Shown: positions 27,994 through 36,290 of the stretch, piece after piece
How the letters are laid out: each line of letters begins with the position of its first letter
How positions within the stretch are numbered: the stretch's first letter is position 1
DNA from: Pseudanabaenaceae cyanobacterium SKYG29
Lineage (GTDB): Bacteria; Cyanobacteriota; Cyanobacteriia; Pseudanabaenales; Pseudanabaenaceae
Length of the DNA stretch: 64,000 nt
Assembly: GCA_025055675.1 (NCBI GenBank)
Contig: JANWWT010000003.1
Span: 124,001-188,000 of the forward strand
Direction of reading: 5' to 3'
Translations under genes and position numbers: made by a program
Notes under the pieces: model-generated
The model's input: the letters and a program-made list of their open reading frames with translations, nothing else
What the model was told of the DNA's origin: nothing
Databases searched by the model: none

Positions 27994-28236
27994 ATGGCAG
28001 GTAAGGGGGACAACTTCTGGGGGGGATTCTTCCTGGGGACGGCTATAGGAGCAACGATCGGGGCTATTGTCGCCCTTAACTGGCGTGCAGCGGGGGTAGA
28101 AGAGGAGGGAGAAAATCAGGAAACCGAACCAAAGGACGTGGCACGTACCCTAGAGGAAAAAATTGCCCAATTGAACGCCGCTATTGATGCGGTAACGGAA
28201 GAATTAGCCCATTCTAATCGTCAACCTCTGGAGTAG
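27994..28236 (+). CDS. Small single-pass membrane protein
   Basis: This 80-residue protein has one glycine-rich membrane helix (residues 9-28, GGFFLGTAIGATIGAIVALN) followed by an acidic, probably coiled-coil tail (LEEKIAQLNAAIDAVTEEL). The layout resembles YtxH-like small proteins, but I assign no function. It lies four bases after accB and its TAG overlaps the next GTG start by one base. It is therefore a member of the efp-accB operon. Confidence 0.78.
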   Translation: MAGKGDNFWGGFFLGTAIGATIGAIVALNWRAAGVEEEGENQETEPKDVARTLEEKIAQLNAAIDAVTEELAHSNRQPLE

Positions 28237-29201
28237 TGCGGCAAGAACGTTCCTATGTGCAGCCCTCCTGTGTCCTCCAGGTTTGGTGGGAAGAGGAATT
28301 AGTGCTAAACGATCGGTTAGTGCCGCAAAAACTGGGCTTTAGGTTGAGTTTTAGTGACAACCAAGTCTTGGCAGGAGACTTAGCCCGCTTGGCAGACCTG
28401 ATACAGGTCATCGACATCTATTTGCAGAATTTTCTTAAGGGGACAGATTTACCTGAGTACCATCACCTGTTAGGCTTGAAACTCAGCAGTGCCCAGTTGG
28501 TAGATGTCAGTGACGCGATCGAGGCTCTCAGGGCAGAAGTCTTGTTACTACCTGCTGTAGTCCAGGGCAGACAACCGTGGGAAACTCTAAAAACTGCGGC
28601 AGTGGCAATTGCCTCCCTCACGATCGGAGCAGTAGCAGGAATGTGGTTAGCCTCTCGCTCACCGCGCCTAGCTCCTAGTTCCCCTGTGGTTGTTGCCCCA
28701 GCTCCTACGGCTGAAGTTGCTCCCTCTCCTCCCATAGTGGTAAGGGAAGTTCCCTCCCCCAGTCCCCAGCCCCAAACTCAACCATCAACCAAGAAGTTGC
28801 CCCCCATCCGTGTCTACCCCCGTCCCCCTGCTCCCCCGCCCGCAGAAAAAGTAGAATCTCCCCTAGAACCCAGCTCTGTTAATCGTGGTCTCAGTGAGCC
28901 AGCCCCCGAAACTACAGCCATGCCACCGATCGCTAGTATGCATGACATAGCCAGCCCACCCCCGCCTTCTCTCACGGTAGAAATTGCTACCTCGGAAATT
29001 CTCTCTGACAGCCTGCTGACCTATCTGCGGTCCCAGTCTCCACCCCCAGGACAGGTAACGATCGATGTCACGATCGAGGCAGGCAAAGTTGCGGCGGTAA
29101 CAGTAGAGGGGGGTGACAGTACCCCTTGGACAGAGCTGCTCAAGAATTGGACTCCCCCAGAAGAAATGGGTAGAGTACGCCTAAAAATATCAGTTCCCTA
29201 G
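28236..29201 (+). CDS. DUF4335 domain-containing membrane protein
   Basis: The N-terminal 110 residues (QPSCVLQVWWEEELVLNDR and following) match the cyanobacteria-specific DUF4335 pattern. One membrane helix lies at about 124-142, followed by a long Pro-rich linker and a C-terminal domain of about 75 residues. The latter part (QVTIDVTIEAGKVAAVTVEGG) resembles a TonB-like alpha/beta fold. GTG 28236 overlaps the previous stop by one base. It is the last gene of the efp-accB operon. Function is unknown, and the linker suggests a tether from a membrane to a distal domain. Confidence 0.75.
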   Translation: MRQERSYVQPSCVLQVWWEEELVLNDRLVPQKLGFRLSFSDNQVLAGDLARLADLIQVIDIYLQNFLKGTDLPEYHHLLGLKLSSAQLVDVSDAIEALRAEVLLLPAVVQGRQPWETLKTAAVAIASLTIGAVAGMWLASRSPRLAPSSPVVVAPAPTAEVAPSPPIVVREVPSPSPQPQTQPSTKKLPPIRVYPRPPAPPPAEKVESPLEPSSVNRGLSEPAPETTAMPPIASMHDIASPPPPSLTVEIATSEILSDSLLTYLRSQSPPPGQVTIDVTIEAGKVAAVTVEGGDSTPWTELLKNWTPPEEMGRVRLKISVP

Positions 29202-29225
29202 TACAAACTGATTATGGGAGAGATT

Positions 29226-30728
29226 TTAGCTAGTTGGGATTAGTTCTGCGACTCGATTGCCTGAGGCACAAGCTCCTTCCATGTAGCCCTGGTAGTCAGG
29301 GGAGCAATGTTCACCAGCAAAAAATAGATTCTGGAAGGGTTCGCCCTCAATACCACCAAATAGAGTGGTTTGCCCCACTAAATACCCTGAATAGGAAGCA
29401 CGAGCGAGGGGTAACTTATACCAATTAATGAGGAGAGATTGATGGTAAACCTGGTCAATGCCGGGGAAAACTGTGGCGAAACTCTGCAAAAAGGCTTGGG
29501 CTTCTTGGGACGGATTAGTAGATAGTTGGAGGCAGCGATTACCGCCCATGTAGTTAGTGATTAATCCTGTGGTGGTGGGGGCATACTTTCCTGTTTCCCA
29601 AGTGTGTTGCCAGCGCAAATCTGTATAGACCTTGCCGTTAGATTGATACTTTGTCCGCCATAGGCGTTCCCGATAACTAGTAATCAACTTGGCGTTATAG
29701 CCATAGCCCAATTCTCGGATCGCTCGCAGTTTGAGGGGTGGTAAATTCACTCGCAAGTCTATTGTTCTTAGGACTGTAAACGGTATAGCTAAAACTACAC
29801 GGGAAAAACTACTTTGCTTACTAGCATTATCCCTGCGCCAACTTACTTGATAACGACCATCTGGTGATCGTCGAATGGACTCCACGTAGGAATTCAGCTC
29901 TATAAAGTTACTCAGCTTTTCCGCTAACCGTTGTGGTAGTTGTTGATTGCCGCCTCTAATTGTGTACCGTTCATCACTCTCACCTAAAATTGCTGACTCT
30001 TCATCATCCCCTAGGAGCACAATTAAATTAAAACTACTCTGCTCTTCCACTTCTCTGCCGTATTCGATCGTGTAGGCAACAGACAATAGCTCTTCTAGAA
30101 CAGGATTACGGGTGTATTGTTTGAGATAGTCAGCGATCGATAAACGATCGAGTTTTTGGGCTATGGGGTTAGAATGTTGGTAGGAATAACCCCCGATAGC
30201 AGCACGGTCTTTCACTACTTGTTGAGCGAGGGGCATAAAAGCTTGTGCCACATCAGCAAAAGTGATCTTTTTGCCATTGAAAAACCAAATTTCATCTTCT
30301 ACTTTTTCATCTGCTTTGTACAAGTCCACTAACTCCAATTCCATCTCTTCCACCAGAGTACGGATATTCTGGTGGTCACTGTTGATAAATTCCCCCCCCA
30401 ACTCTGCAGTCTGGGTTGTACTGAGGGCATTGTTTAAGGAAAAAATCCGTCCCCCTACTCGATCGCTGGCTTCTAGGATTTTGATGGGCACTTGCTTTTG
30501 CCAAAGACGGTAGGCAGCTGTTAGCCCTGCTATTCCTGCCCCTACAATCAAAATGGGGTCATCTCGGCGCACCCAAGGGGGTTGGCTGCAACTGTGTAAA
30601 GCACTCGTAGCGAGAAATCCTCCCGCAAATAATCCTAACTGCAAAGTGCGTCGTCGGGAAATTCCTGCTTCTCGTCGAGCTAGACGGTAGGCACGGCGTA
30701 AGAATCGCCACAGCGGTGTACGTCCCAT
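29226..30728 (-). CDS. FAD-dependent amine oxidase with Tat-type signal
   Basis: This 500-residue flavoprotein belongs to the monoamine/polyamine oxidase family. It has an FAD-binding dinucleotide fold (ILIVGAGIAGLTAAYRL), the GGRIF motif, and the C-terminal FAGEHCSPDYQGYMEGA flavin site. The N-terminus carries SRRRTLQLG followed by a hydrophobic stretch, a twin-arginine signal, and then LHSC, which could serve as a lipobox. It is probably exported folded to periplasm or lumen. The substrate is unknown; relatives oxidise amino acids or amines and yield hydrogen peroxide. Confidence 0.87.
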   Translation of the reverse strand: MGRTPLWRFLRRAYRLARREAGISRRRTLQLGLFAGGFLATSALHSCSQPPWVRRDDPILIVGAGIAGLTAAYRLWQKQVPIKILEASDRVGGRIFSLNNALSTTQTAELGGEFINSDHQNIRTLVEEMELELVDLYKADEKVEDEIWFFNGKKITFADVAQAFMPLAQQVVKDRAAIGGYSYQHSNPIAQKLDRLSIADYLKQYTRNPVLEELLSVAYTIEYGREVEEQSSFNLIVLLGDDEESAILGESDERYTIRGGNQQLPQRLAEKLSNFIELNSYVESIRRSPDGRYQVSWRRDNASKQSSFSRVVLAIPFTVLRTIDLRVNLPPLKLRAIRELGYGYNAKLITSYRERLWRTKYQSNGKVYTDLRWQHTWETGKYAPTTTGLITNYMGGNRCLQLSTNPSQEAQAFLQSFATVFPGIDQVYHQSLLINWYKLPLARASYSGYLVGQTTLFGGIEGEPFQNLFFAGEHCSPDYQGYMEGACASGNRVAELIPTS

Positions 30729-30790
30729 AACAATTCTCGACCCTCTCCATAAGCTAGGATAGGGGCACTAGTACCCCCAGGGAAATAGGC

Positions 30791-30796
30791 TATAAT
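30791..30796 (+). promoter_or_regulatory. Putative -10 element for leuC
   Basis: A perfect TATAAT lies 34 bp upstream of the leuC ATG in the divergent gap after the amine oxidase. No good -35 hexamer is seen at the matching distance, so this may be an activator-dependent promoter. Confidence 0.35.
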
Positions 30797-30830
30797 AACT
30801 GCAGCAGTTTGTAGGAGAAAAGTTGGCTAT

Positions 30831-32150
30831 ATGGGAATGACATTGACGGAAAAAATTCTAGCGCGGGCTTCTGGTCGTAGTCATGTCGTTCCTGGGGAAA
30901 ATATTTGGGTGAATGCCGACCTATTAATGACCCATGATGTGTGCGGTCCAGGCACGATCGGTGTTTTCAAACGGGAATTTGGTGCCGATGCCAAAGTCTG
31001 GGACCCAGAAAAAGTAGTATTAATTCCCGACCACTACATTTTTACTAGTGATGCCAGAGCCAATCGCAACCTGGAAATTCTGCGGGAATTTGCTAAAGAG
31101 CAGGGTATCAAGTATTTCTATGACATCACGGACCTGAGTAACTTCAAGGCTAATCCAGATTACAAGGGGGTTTGTCATATTGCTCTTGCCCAAGAGGGAC
31201 ATACTAGACCAGGGGAAGTGCTCTTTGGTACTGATTCTCACACCTGTAATGCGGGAGCATTTGGCGAATTTGCCACAGGGATTGGGAATACGGACGCTGC
31301 CTTTGTTATGGGAACAGGCAAGTTACTCCTAAAAGTACCAGCGACGATGCGCTTTACCTTTGTGGGGGAAATGCCCCCCTATCTGTTAGCCAAGGATTTG
31401 ATTTTGCAAGTGATTGGGGATATTGGCGTAGCGGGAGCCACCTACCGGGCCCTGGAAATTGATGGCGAAACGATTACAGCCATGAACATGGAGGAGCGCA
31501 TGACCCTGTGCAATATGGCGATCGAGGCGGGTGGCAAGAATGGCATAATTCCCCCCGATGAAACTACCTTTGCCTATGTGCGGGCGCGGACAGACAAGTC
31601 GTTTGAGCCTCTCTATCCTGACAGGGATGCCAATTACTACTGCCACAGGATTTATGACGTGAGTAAGCTAGAACCAGTAGTAGCTAAACCCCATTCCCCT
31701 GATAATCGGGCGACAGTCAGGGAAGTGCAGGGCACACCCATCGATCGGGTCTATATTGGTTCTTGCACGGGTGGTAAAACAGAAGACTTTATCAACGCTG
31801 CGAAGTTACTCAAGGGACAGAAGGTGAAAGTGCCCACCTATCTCGTACCAGCTACCCAAAAGGTCTATGATGACCTATTCACAGAGAAAATAGACGACAT
31901 GACTTTGGCGGAAATCTTTATAGCGGCGGGTTGTATTGAGCCAGCAGCCCCCTCTTGTGCCGCTTGTCTAGGAGGTCCCAAAGATACCTTTGGTAGAATG
32001 AACCAAGCAGAAGTCTGTGTTTCCACCACCAACCGCAACTTTCCTGGGCGCATGGGGAGCAAAGAGGCACAAATTTATCTGGCTTCCCCCTTTACGGCGG
32101 CTGCTTCAGCTATCACCGGCAAGATCACTGACCCCAGGGAGTTCTTCTAA
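30831..32150 (+). CDS. leuC: 3-isopropylmalate dehydratase large subunit
   Basis: LeuC, with LeuD, isomerises 2-isopropylmalate to 3-isopropylmalate in leucine synthesis using a [4Fe-4S] cluster. The 439-residue aconitase-type protein has the HDVCGPGTIGVFKREFG and GTDSHTC motifs. Cluster cysteines lie in GSCTGGKT and SCAACLGG. It has the shorter length of the LeuC/HacA subgroup. leuD is not adjacent. Homoaconitase activity cannot be excluded by sequence. The 3' end overlaps convergent purS by 45 bp. Confidence 0.88.
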   Translation: MGMTLTEKILARASGRSHVVPGENIWVNADLLMTHDVCGPGTIGVFKREFGADAKVWDPEKVVLIPDHYIFTSDARANRNLEILREFAKEQGIKYFYDITDLSNFKANPDYKGVCHIALAQEGHTRPGEVLFGTDSHTCNAGAFGEFATGIGNTDAAFVMGTGKLLLKVPATMRFTFVGEMPPYLLAKDLILQVIGDIGVAGATYRALEIDGETITAMNMEERMTLCNMAIEAGGKNGIIPPDETTFAYVRARTDKSFEPLYPDRDANYYCHRIYDVSKLEPVVAKPHSPDNRATVREVQGTPIDRVYIGSCTGGKTEDFINAAKLLKGQKVKVPTYLVPATQKVYDDLFTEKIDDMTLAEIFIAAGCIEPAAPSCAACLGGPKDTFGRMNQAEVCVSTTNRNFPGRMGSKEAQIYLASPFTAAASAITGKITDPREFF

Positions 32151-32387
32151 CTCAAAGTAGTAATCTTCAATCACGGGGTTAGCGAGAAATTCTTGACACA
32201 TCTTGTGGACAGTCTGTTCGGCAGTAGGACGATCGTCACTTTCCAGAGTAACCACAATGAATTTGCCAATGCGCACTACAGGGACTTTGATACCCATCTG
32301 TTCTTGCAGAGCTTTTTGCACAGCAGTACCAGCGGGATCGAGGACAGCTTCTTGGAGAGTGACGTAGATACGGGCTTTATAGAGCAT
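32106..32387 (-). CDS. purS: Phosphoribosylformylglycinamidine synthase subunit PurS
   Basis: PurS is the small bridging subunit of the PurSQL FGAM synthase in purine synthesis. The 93-residue protein shows the typical pattern: YKARIYVTLQEAVLDPAGTAV, then VRIGKFIVVTLE, and a C-terminal acidic tail. Its start codon lies 11 bp inside the 3' end of menA, so it is probably expressed with menA. purQ and purL are not in the window. Confidence 0.93.
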   Translation of the reverse strand: MLYKARIYVTLQEAVLDPAGTAVQKALQEQMGIKVPVVRIGKFIVVTLESDDRPTAEQTVHKMCQEFLANPVIEDYYFELEELPGVSDLAGDS

Positions 32388-33288
32388 GGAAAAGTAAACC
32401 CAAAATTAGACCTAAATTACTCCAGAAGTGTAACGCAACGGCGATAAACTTACAGCCCTGAATCTGGGGCGGACAATCATGGTACTTAGCAGTCACCTGA
32501 ATTAGTCGCCAGGCAAAGGGCAGGCTCAGCAACATCCCGATCGTTGTCCAGGGCAACATCTTTCCGCCAATACCTACTAGTGCCAAGCCGTAGATAAGCC
32601 CACAGAACCAGGGGATTAACTGCGCCGATCGTTTTGTGCCCAAACGCACAATGGGGGAGAGTTTGCCAGCTTTGCGATCGTCTTCCACCTGATGAAAGTG
32701 GGAACAAAAGAGAATCAAACTAGTAGTCAAACCATTGATAACAGAGGGGAGAAACAAAGATGGGCTAAAAGACTGCCCCTGACTGTAATAAGCCGCGCCT
32801 ACAGCAATGGCAAAGGCCAAAAAACACAGGATTTCCCCTACTCCCTGATAACCCAGACGAAAGGGCGGTCCCTGATACACATACCCCAACAAACAACAGA
32901 GCAAACCCAAGGTCAGGACAGTTATATCCCCTTGTTGCCAGACCAACCCACCTAAACATAAAAGACCCAAGACTAAAAACAGATTGGCGATAGTAAAAAC
33001 GATTGTTTTGTTATTTGTCAACTTCACCACGGAATGGAATTTATGTTCATCTACCCCTGTCTCAGCATCAAAGACATCATTACAGAGATTCTCCCAGGCT
33101 AACAGAAAAACAGCTGCTAGCAAAAACAAAACTAGCCTCTGCCAATGGAAAACCCCTTTATCATACCAAGCCAGTGCACTACCCAAACCAATAGGCATCA
33201 CTGCCACACTGTACATGGGGAGCTTGATTGCTGCTTGCCACAATTTACGCCGATCGGTTGTTAACATTAGAACTTGGTAATCTCTCAT
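32377..33288 (-). CDS. menA: 1,4-dihydroxy-2-naphthoate phytyltransferase (UbiA family)
   Basis: MenA attaches the phytyl chain to dihydroxynaphthoate in phylloquinone (vitamin K1) synthesis; phylloquinone is the photosystem I A1 cofactor. The 303-residue membrane protein has about nine helices. The two Asp-rich prenyl-diphosphate/Mg sites are NLCNDVFDAETGVDEHK and EDDRKAGKLSP. Another possible start is the in-frame ATG at 33267 (MLTTDRRKLW). The 285 bp upstream must hold the promoter. Confidence 0.92.
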   Translation of the reverse strand: MRDYQVLMLTTDRRKLWQAAIKLPMYSVAVMPIGLGSALAWYDKGVFHWQRLVLFLLAAVFLLAWENLCNDVFDAETGVDEHKFHSVVKLTNNKTIVFTIANLFLVLGLLCLGGLVWQQGDITVLTLGLLCCLLGYVYQGPPFRLGYQGVGEILCFLAFAIAVGAAYYSQGQSFSPSLFLPSVINGLTTSLILFCSHFHQVEDDRKAGKLSPIVRLGTKRSAQLIPWFCGLIYGLALVGIGGKMLPWTTIGMLLSLPFAWRLIQVTAKYHDCPPQIQGCKFIAVALHFWSNLGLILGLLFHAL

Positions 33289-33573
33289 GATTGAATCATA
33301 TCCGAAAGATTAGGTGGGCATGGTTACTGAGATATATCTCTATGGACAGTGGAAAGATAGCAAAACTCATGTGTACTTGCCCAAGTGAGTGTGGTTAGCG
33401 GAAATACACAAGCAGAGAGAAATTGAACAGAAGTCCTGCTAAAGCTACTTGGTAACACTTAAAAGTGTCTGCATTAGCAAAGTCCTGTGGCAGAAGACAA
33501 TAAAGCAGTCTGGCAAGTTAACAACTGGTCATGCACCTGAGCACTTCCCGCCTGTACTACCTTTCGATATAGG
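33289..33573. other. Largest protein-free gap (285 bp)
   Basis: This gap lies upstream of menA and downstream of the trpG-type gene, both on the minus strand. It presumably contains the menA promoter. I see no tRNA, riboswitch, strong hairpin or convincing small gene in it. A 76-codon plus-strand frame spans part of it and runs into trpG antisense, but it has no protein-like character. Confidence 0.6.
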
Positions 33574-34173
33574 TTATCCCTCTGGCTTGGTGGCTCGTAG
33601 GAAGTTGCGTAAAATTTGTTTGCCCGCCGTCGTTAAAATACTTTCTGGGTGGAATTGTACTCCTTCCAAATGGCGGTAGTAGCGATGACGGACTGCCATA
33701 ATTGTCCCATCTTCCGTCCAGGCAGTGAGTTCTAACTCGACGGGTAAGGTGCTACGGTCAATCACTAAACTGTGATACCTGGTGGCAATAAAGGGATTGG
33801 GTAACCCCTGCAATACACCCCGATCGTTGTGGAAAATCTGGGAAGTCTTCCCGTGCATGAGGGTGGGGGCAGAGGTAATTTGTCCACCGTGCATAAGACC
33901 AATGGCTTGATGACCCAAACATACTCCCAGGATTGGTACTTGTCCCCGCAATTGCTGAATCACATCGAGAGAAATACCCGACTCGGTGGGATGTCCGGGA
34001 CCAGGGGAAATGATGATGCCCAGGGGTTGTAGCTCTTTTATCTGCTCGATCGTGACAGCATCGTTGCGATAGACCAGAATGTTTTGGAGGTGGGGAAATT
34101 CAGGCAGCAATTCCCCCAAATATTGCACCAGGTTGTAGGTGAAGCTGTCGTAATTGTCAATGACGATGAGCAT
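33574..34173 (-). CDS. trpG: Anthranilate/aminodeoxychorismate synthase glutamine amidotransferase subunit
   Basis: This class I glutamine amidotransferase (199 residues) supplies ammonia for anthranilate or aminodeoxychorismate. The catalytic Cys85 is in GVCLGHQAIGL, and the His/Glu pair is in HPESI near the C-terminus. The MLIVIDNYDSFTYNLVQYLG start is canonical. The synthase component I gene is not adjacent. In cyanobacteria one TrpG/PabA may serve both pathways. It overlaps the upstream phosphatase stop/start by one base. Confidence 0.93.
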   Translation of the reverse strand: MLIVIDNYDSFTYNLVQYLGELLPEFPHLQNILVYRNDAVTIEQIKELQPLGIIISPGPGHPTESGISLDVIQQLRGQVPILGVCLGHQAIGLMHGGQITSAPTLMHGKTSQIFHNDRGVLQGLPNPFIATRYHSLVIDRSTLPVELELTAWTEDGTIMAVRHRYYRHLEGVQFHPESILTTAGKQILRNFLRATKPEG

Positions 34174-34814
34174 TAGTGTCCTTCCCTTTGGCGTAAATGG
34201 GGGGGTAGATGGGAACGATCGCCCATCACCTGCACTAGAGGTCCACGCTTTGCCATCTCCACAATACTGACGGAAGCAACGGGAATAGCAATGCGGTCGC
34301 GAAAGCGTCCCACATCAATTCCCAGCAAACTGCACAGCATAATGCGAATTGTGGCTTTATGGGAAACAATTAACACATTGCCGCTAGTAAATGTCTCTTG
34401 AATTTCCGCGATCACTGCTCCACTCCGCCGCGCAATATCCACCGCCCGTTCTCCCCCCACAGGAGCATTCCAGCCAGGGTCAGCTAACCAGAGCAAATAG
34501 GCATCGTGGTACTTTTCTTTCACTTCCTCTGGCATCATCCCCTCCCACTCCCCGTAGGCAATCTCTTTTAGTCCCTGCCGTAAAATCATCTCCTTGCCGA
34601 TCCTGTCACAGAGGGGTTGGGCAGTCTCGATCGTGCGGGTCATAGGACTGACATAGATAGCTGTCCAAGGGAAATCAGCATAGAAGTCAGCAAATGCCTG
34701 TGCCATCTCGGTGCCTGCCTCAGTAAGATGGGGATCGAGATTGCCGCAGTAGCCCCCCACCTGGGAGTAGGTGGTTTCGCCGTGCCGTAAAAAGTAGAGA
34801 GTGAGGTTAGACAT
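34173..34814 (-). CDS. Histidine phosphatase family protein (phosphoglycerate mutase-like)
   Basis: This 213-residue protein has the RHG motif (YFLRHGETTYS) at its start and the second catalytic region SHKATIRIMLCSLLGI, so the phospho-histidine mechanism is intact. Family members dephosphorylate sugar phosphates, including glucosylglycerate and 2-phosphoglycolate precursors; the substrate cannot be decided. The gene precedes trpG with a one-base overlap and is divergent, by three bases, from the downstream pseudouridine synthase. Confidence 0.86.
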   Translation of the reverse strand: MSNLTLYFLRHGETTYSQVGGYCGNLDPHLTEAGTEMAQAFADFYADFPWTAIYVSPMTRTIETAQPLCDRIGKEMILRQGLKEIAYGEWEGMMPEEVKEKYHDAYLLWLADPGWNAPVGGERAVDIARRSGAVIAEIQETFTSGNVLIVSHKATIRIMLCSLLGIDVGRFRDRIAIPVASVSIVEMAKRGPLVQVMGDRSHLPPHLRQREGH

Positions 34815-34817
34815 AGT

Positions 34818-35522
34818 ATGCCCGAGCGGTTACAGAAAATTTTAGCCCGCTATGGGGTAAATTCCCGCCGCCGCGCTGAACAAATGATTCTGGCAGGAAG
34901 AGTGCGGGTCAATGGGGAAATCGTAACCAAGTTAGGGACAACCGCTGACCCCGATCGGGATTCGATCGAAATTGATGGCGCACCTCTACAACCGCTACCC
35001 CAACTCTGCTACGTCCTGCTCCACAAACCTGTGGGCGTAATCTGTAGCCGCCATGACCCCCAGAGGCGCAAAACTATCTATGACCTCCTCCCTACTAGGT
35101 TGCACCATTTGTTTTACGTGGGCAGGCTAGACAGGGACAGTAGTGGGGCTGTGTTACTGACCAACGACGGCGACCTCACCTACCGCTGGACTCACCCCCG
35201 CCACCACATCCCCAAGCATTACCAAGTCTGGGTGAGAGGCAAGGTATCTACTGCTACAGTGGCACAATGGCGGGCAGGAGTGATGTTAGACGATCGTTTA
35301 ACCCTACCCGCTGACGTAGAAATTCTGGATTACCAGGGGGGGCAAACCCTTCTATACATAGTATTACGGGAAGGGCGCAATCGGCAAATCCGCCGTGTAG
35401 CAGCACTACTACAGCATCCTGTGGTCAGGTTACACCGTACCCAAATCGGACATCTCTCCATCGCGGGTATACCTAGTGGGCACTATAGGGTGCTCTCCCC
35501 TAGTCAAATCTTGGCAATTTAA
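34818..35522 (+). CDS. RluB/RsuA-type pseudouridine synthase with S4 domain
   Basis: This 234-residue rRNA-modifying enzyme has an N-terminal S4 RNA-binding domain (ERLQKILARYGVNSRRRAEQMI), the catalytic GRLDRDSSGAVLLTNDG with the essential Asp, and the C-terminal EGRNRQIRRVAALL motif. It is the second such enzyme in the window. The other, at 23.3 kb, has no S4 domain. Target uridine (23S RluB-type or 16S RsuA-type) cannot be fixed. It is probably co-transcribed with the RodZ-like gene 33 bp downstream. Confidence 0.91.
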   Translation: MPERLQKILARYGVNSRRRAEQMILAGRVRVNGEIVTKLGTTADPDRDSIEIDGAPLQPLPQLCYVLLHKPVGVICSRHDPQRRKTIYDLLPTRLHHLFYVGRLDRDSSGAVLLTNDGDLTYRWTHPRHHIPKHYQVWVRGKVSTATVAQWRAGVMLDDRLTLPADVEILDYQGGQTLLYIVLREGRNRQIRRVAALLQHPVVRLHRTQIGHLSIAGIPSGHYRVLSPSQILAI

Positions 35523-35555
35523 CCGCTATCTCCTAAGCTAGAAATAGGCGCGATC

Positions 35556-36290
35556 GTGGAATGGGCAGTGACAAACCAAGTGGAACTAGCGGCAAAATTA
35601 GCGGAGATCGGCGCACAACTAAGGCAGGTGCGGGAAGCCAAAGACCTCACCCTGGAGCAACTCCAAGCGGAAACCCTGATCTCTAAACGCCATTTGCAGG
35701 CGATCGAGGAGGGCAACCTCGACCACCTACCCGAACTGGTGTATGTCCAGGGGTTTATCCGCAAGTACGGTCAGGCTGTAGGCATAGTCGATATTGCCGA
35801 TGAGTTTCCGCCTGCTGTAACCCCTGTAGAAGATTTGCCCCAGGGCAGACCTGAACTGCGCCCCTGGCATCTCTACGCCCTCTATGTAGCCCTCGTGGTT
35901 ACTTCGATCAGCCTGCTGGCTGTGTTTTTTCAGGAACCCCTTCCCCGCCGTGCTAGGACTAGCCCCCCCGTCACCGAAACGAAATCCCAACCCCAGACTC
36001 TGTCACCCCCTGTTTCCCCTGCGAATGCCCTAGCTCCTGTAAATGTCAAGGTGGAAATGCAAGGGGAATCCTGGCTGCGAGTGACCGCCGATGGCAATGT
36101 TTTGTTTGAAGGCATTTTAACAGAGGGAACTAGCCAGACCTGGACAGCAGCACAACAGTTGAATTTAAGGGTGGGCAATGCCGCAGCAGTCCGGTTGCAG
36201 TTCAATCAGGCTCCTCCCCAGGTACTGGGTGCGGAAGGGGAAGTGGTCGAAGTTGTCTTCGATCGCAAGGGTATTAGACCCCAGCCCTAG
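35556..36290 (+). CDS. RodZ-like protein (HTH, single membrane helix, DUF4115)
   Basis: This 244-residue protein has a cytoplasmic Xre-type HTH (about residues 15-75, with LRQVREAKDLTLEQLQAETLIS) and one membrane helix at about 106-126. A Pro-rich linker follows, then a C-terminal DUF4115 beta domain. This is the RodZ layout; RodZ links MreB to the cell-wall machinery. Whether this one acts in cell shape is inference. Its TAG shares the CTAG tetranucleotide with the convergent gene. Confidence 0.82.
   Translation: MEWAVTNQVELAAKLAEIGAQLRQVREAKDLTLEQLQAETLISKRHLQAIEEGNLDHLPELVYVQGFIRKYGQAVGIVDIADEFPPAVTPVEDLPQGRPELRPWHLYALYVALVVTSISLLAVFFQEPLPRRARTSPPVTETKSQPQTLSPPVSPANALAPVNVKVEMQGESWLRVTADGNVLFEGILTEGTSQTWTAAQQLNLRVGNAAAVRLQFNQAPPQVLGAEGEVVEVVFDRKGIRPQP

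Noticed and set aside
30791-30830. Leucine attenuator or riboswitch before leuC
   Set aside because: The leader is only about 30 bp with no leucine-codon run or alternative stems.
33449-33679. Plus-strand 76-codon frame in the menA-trpG gap
   Set aside because: The last 106 bp are antisense to trpG, the composition is not protein-like, and no ribosome site is seen.
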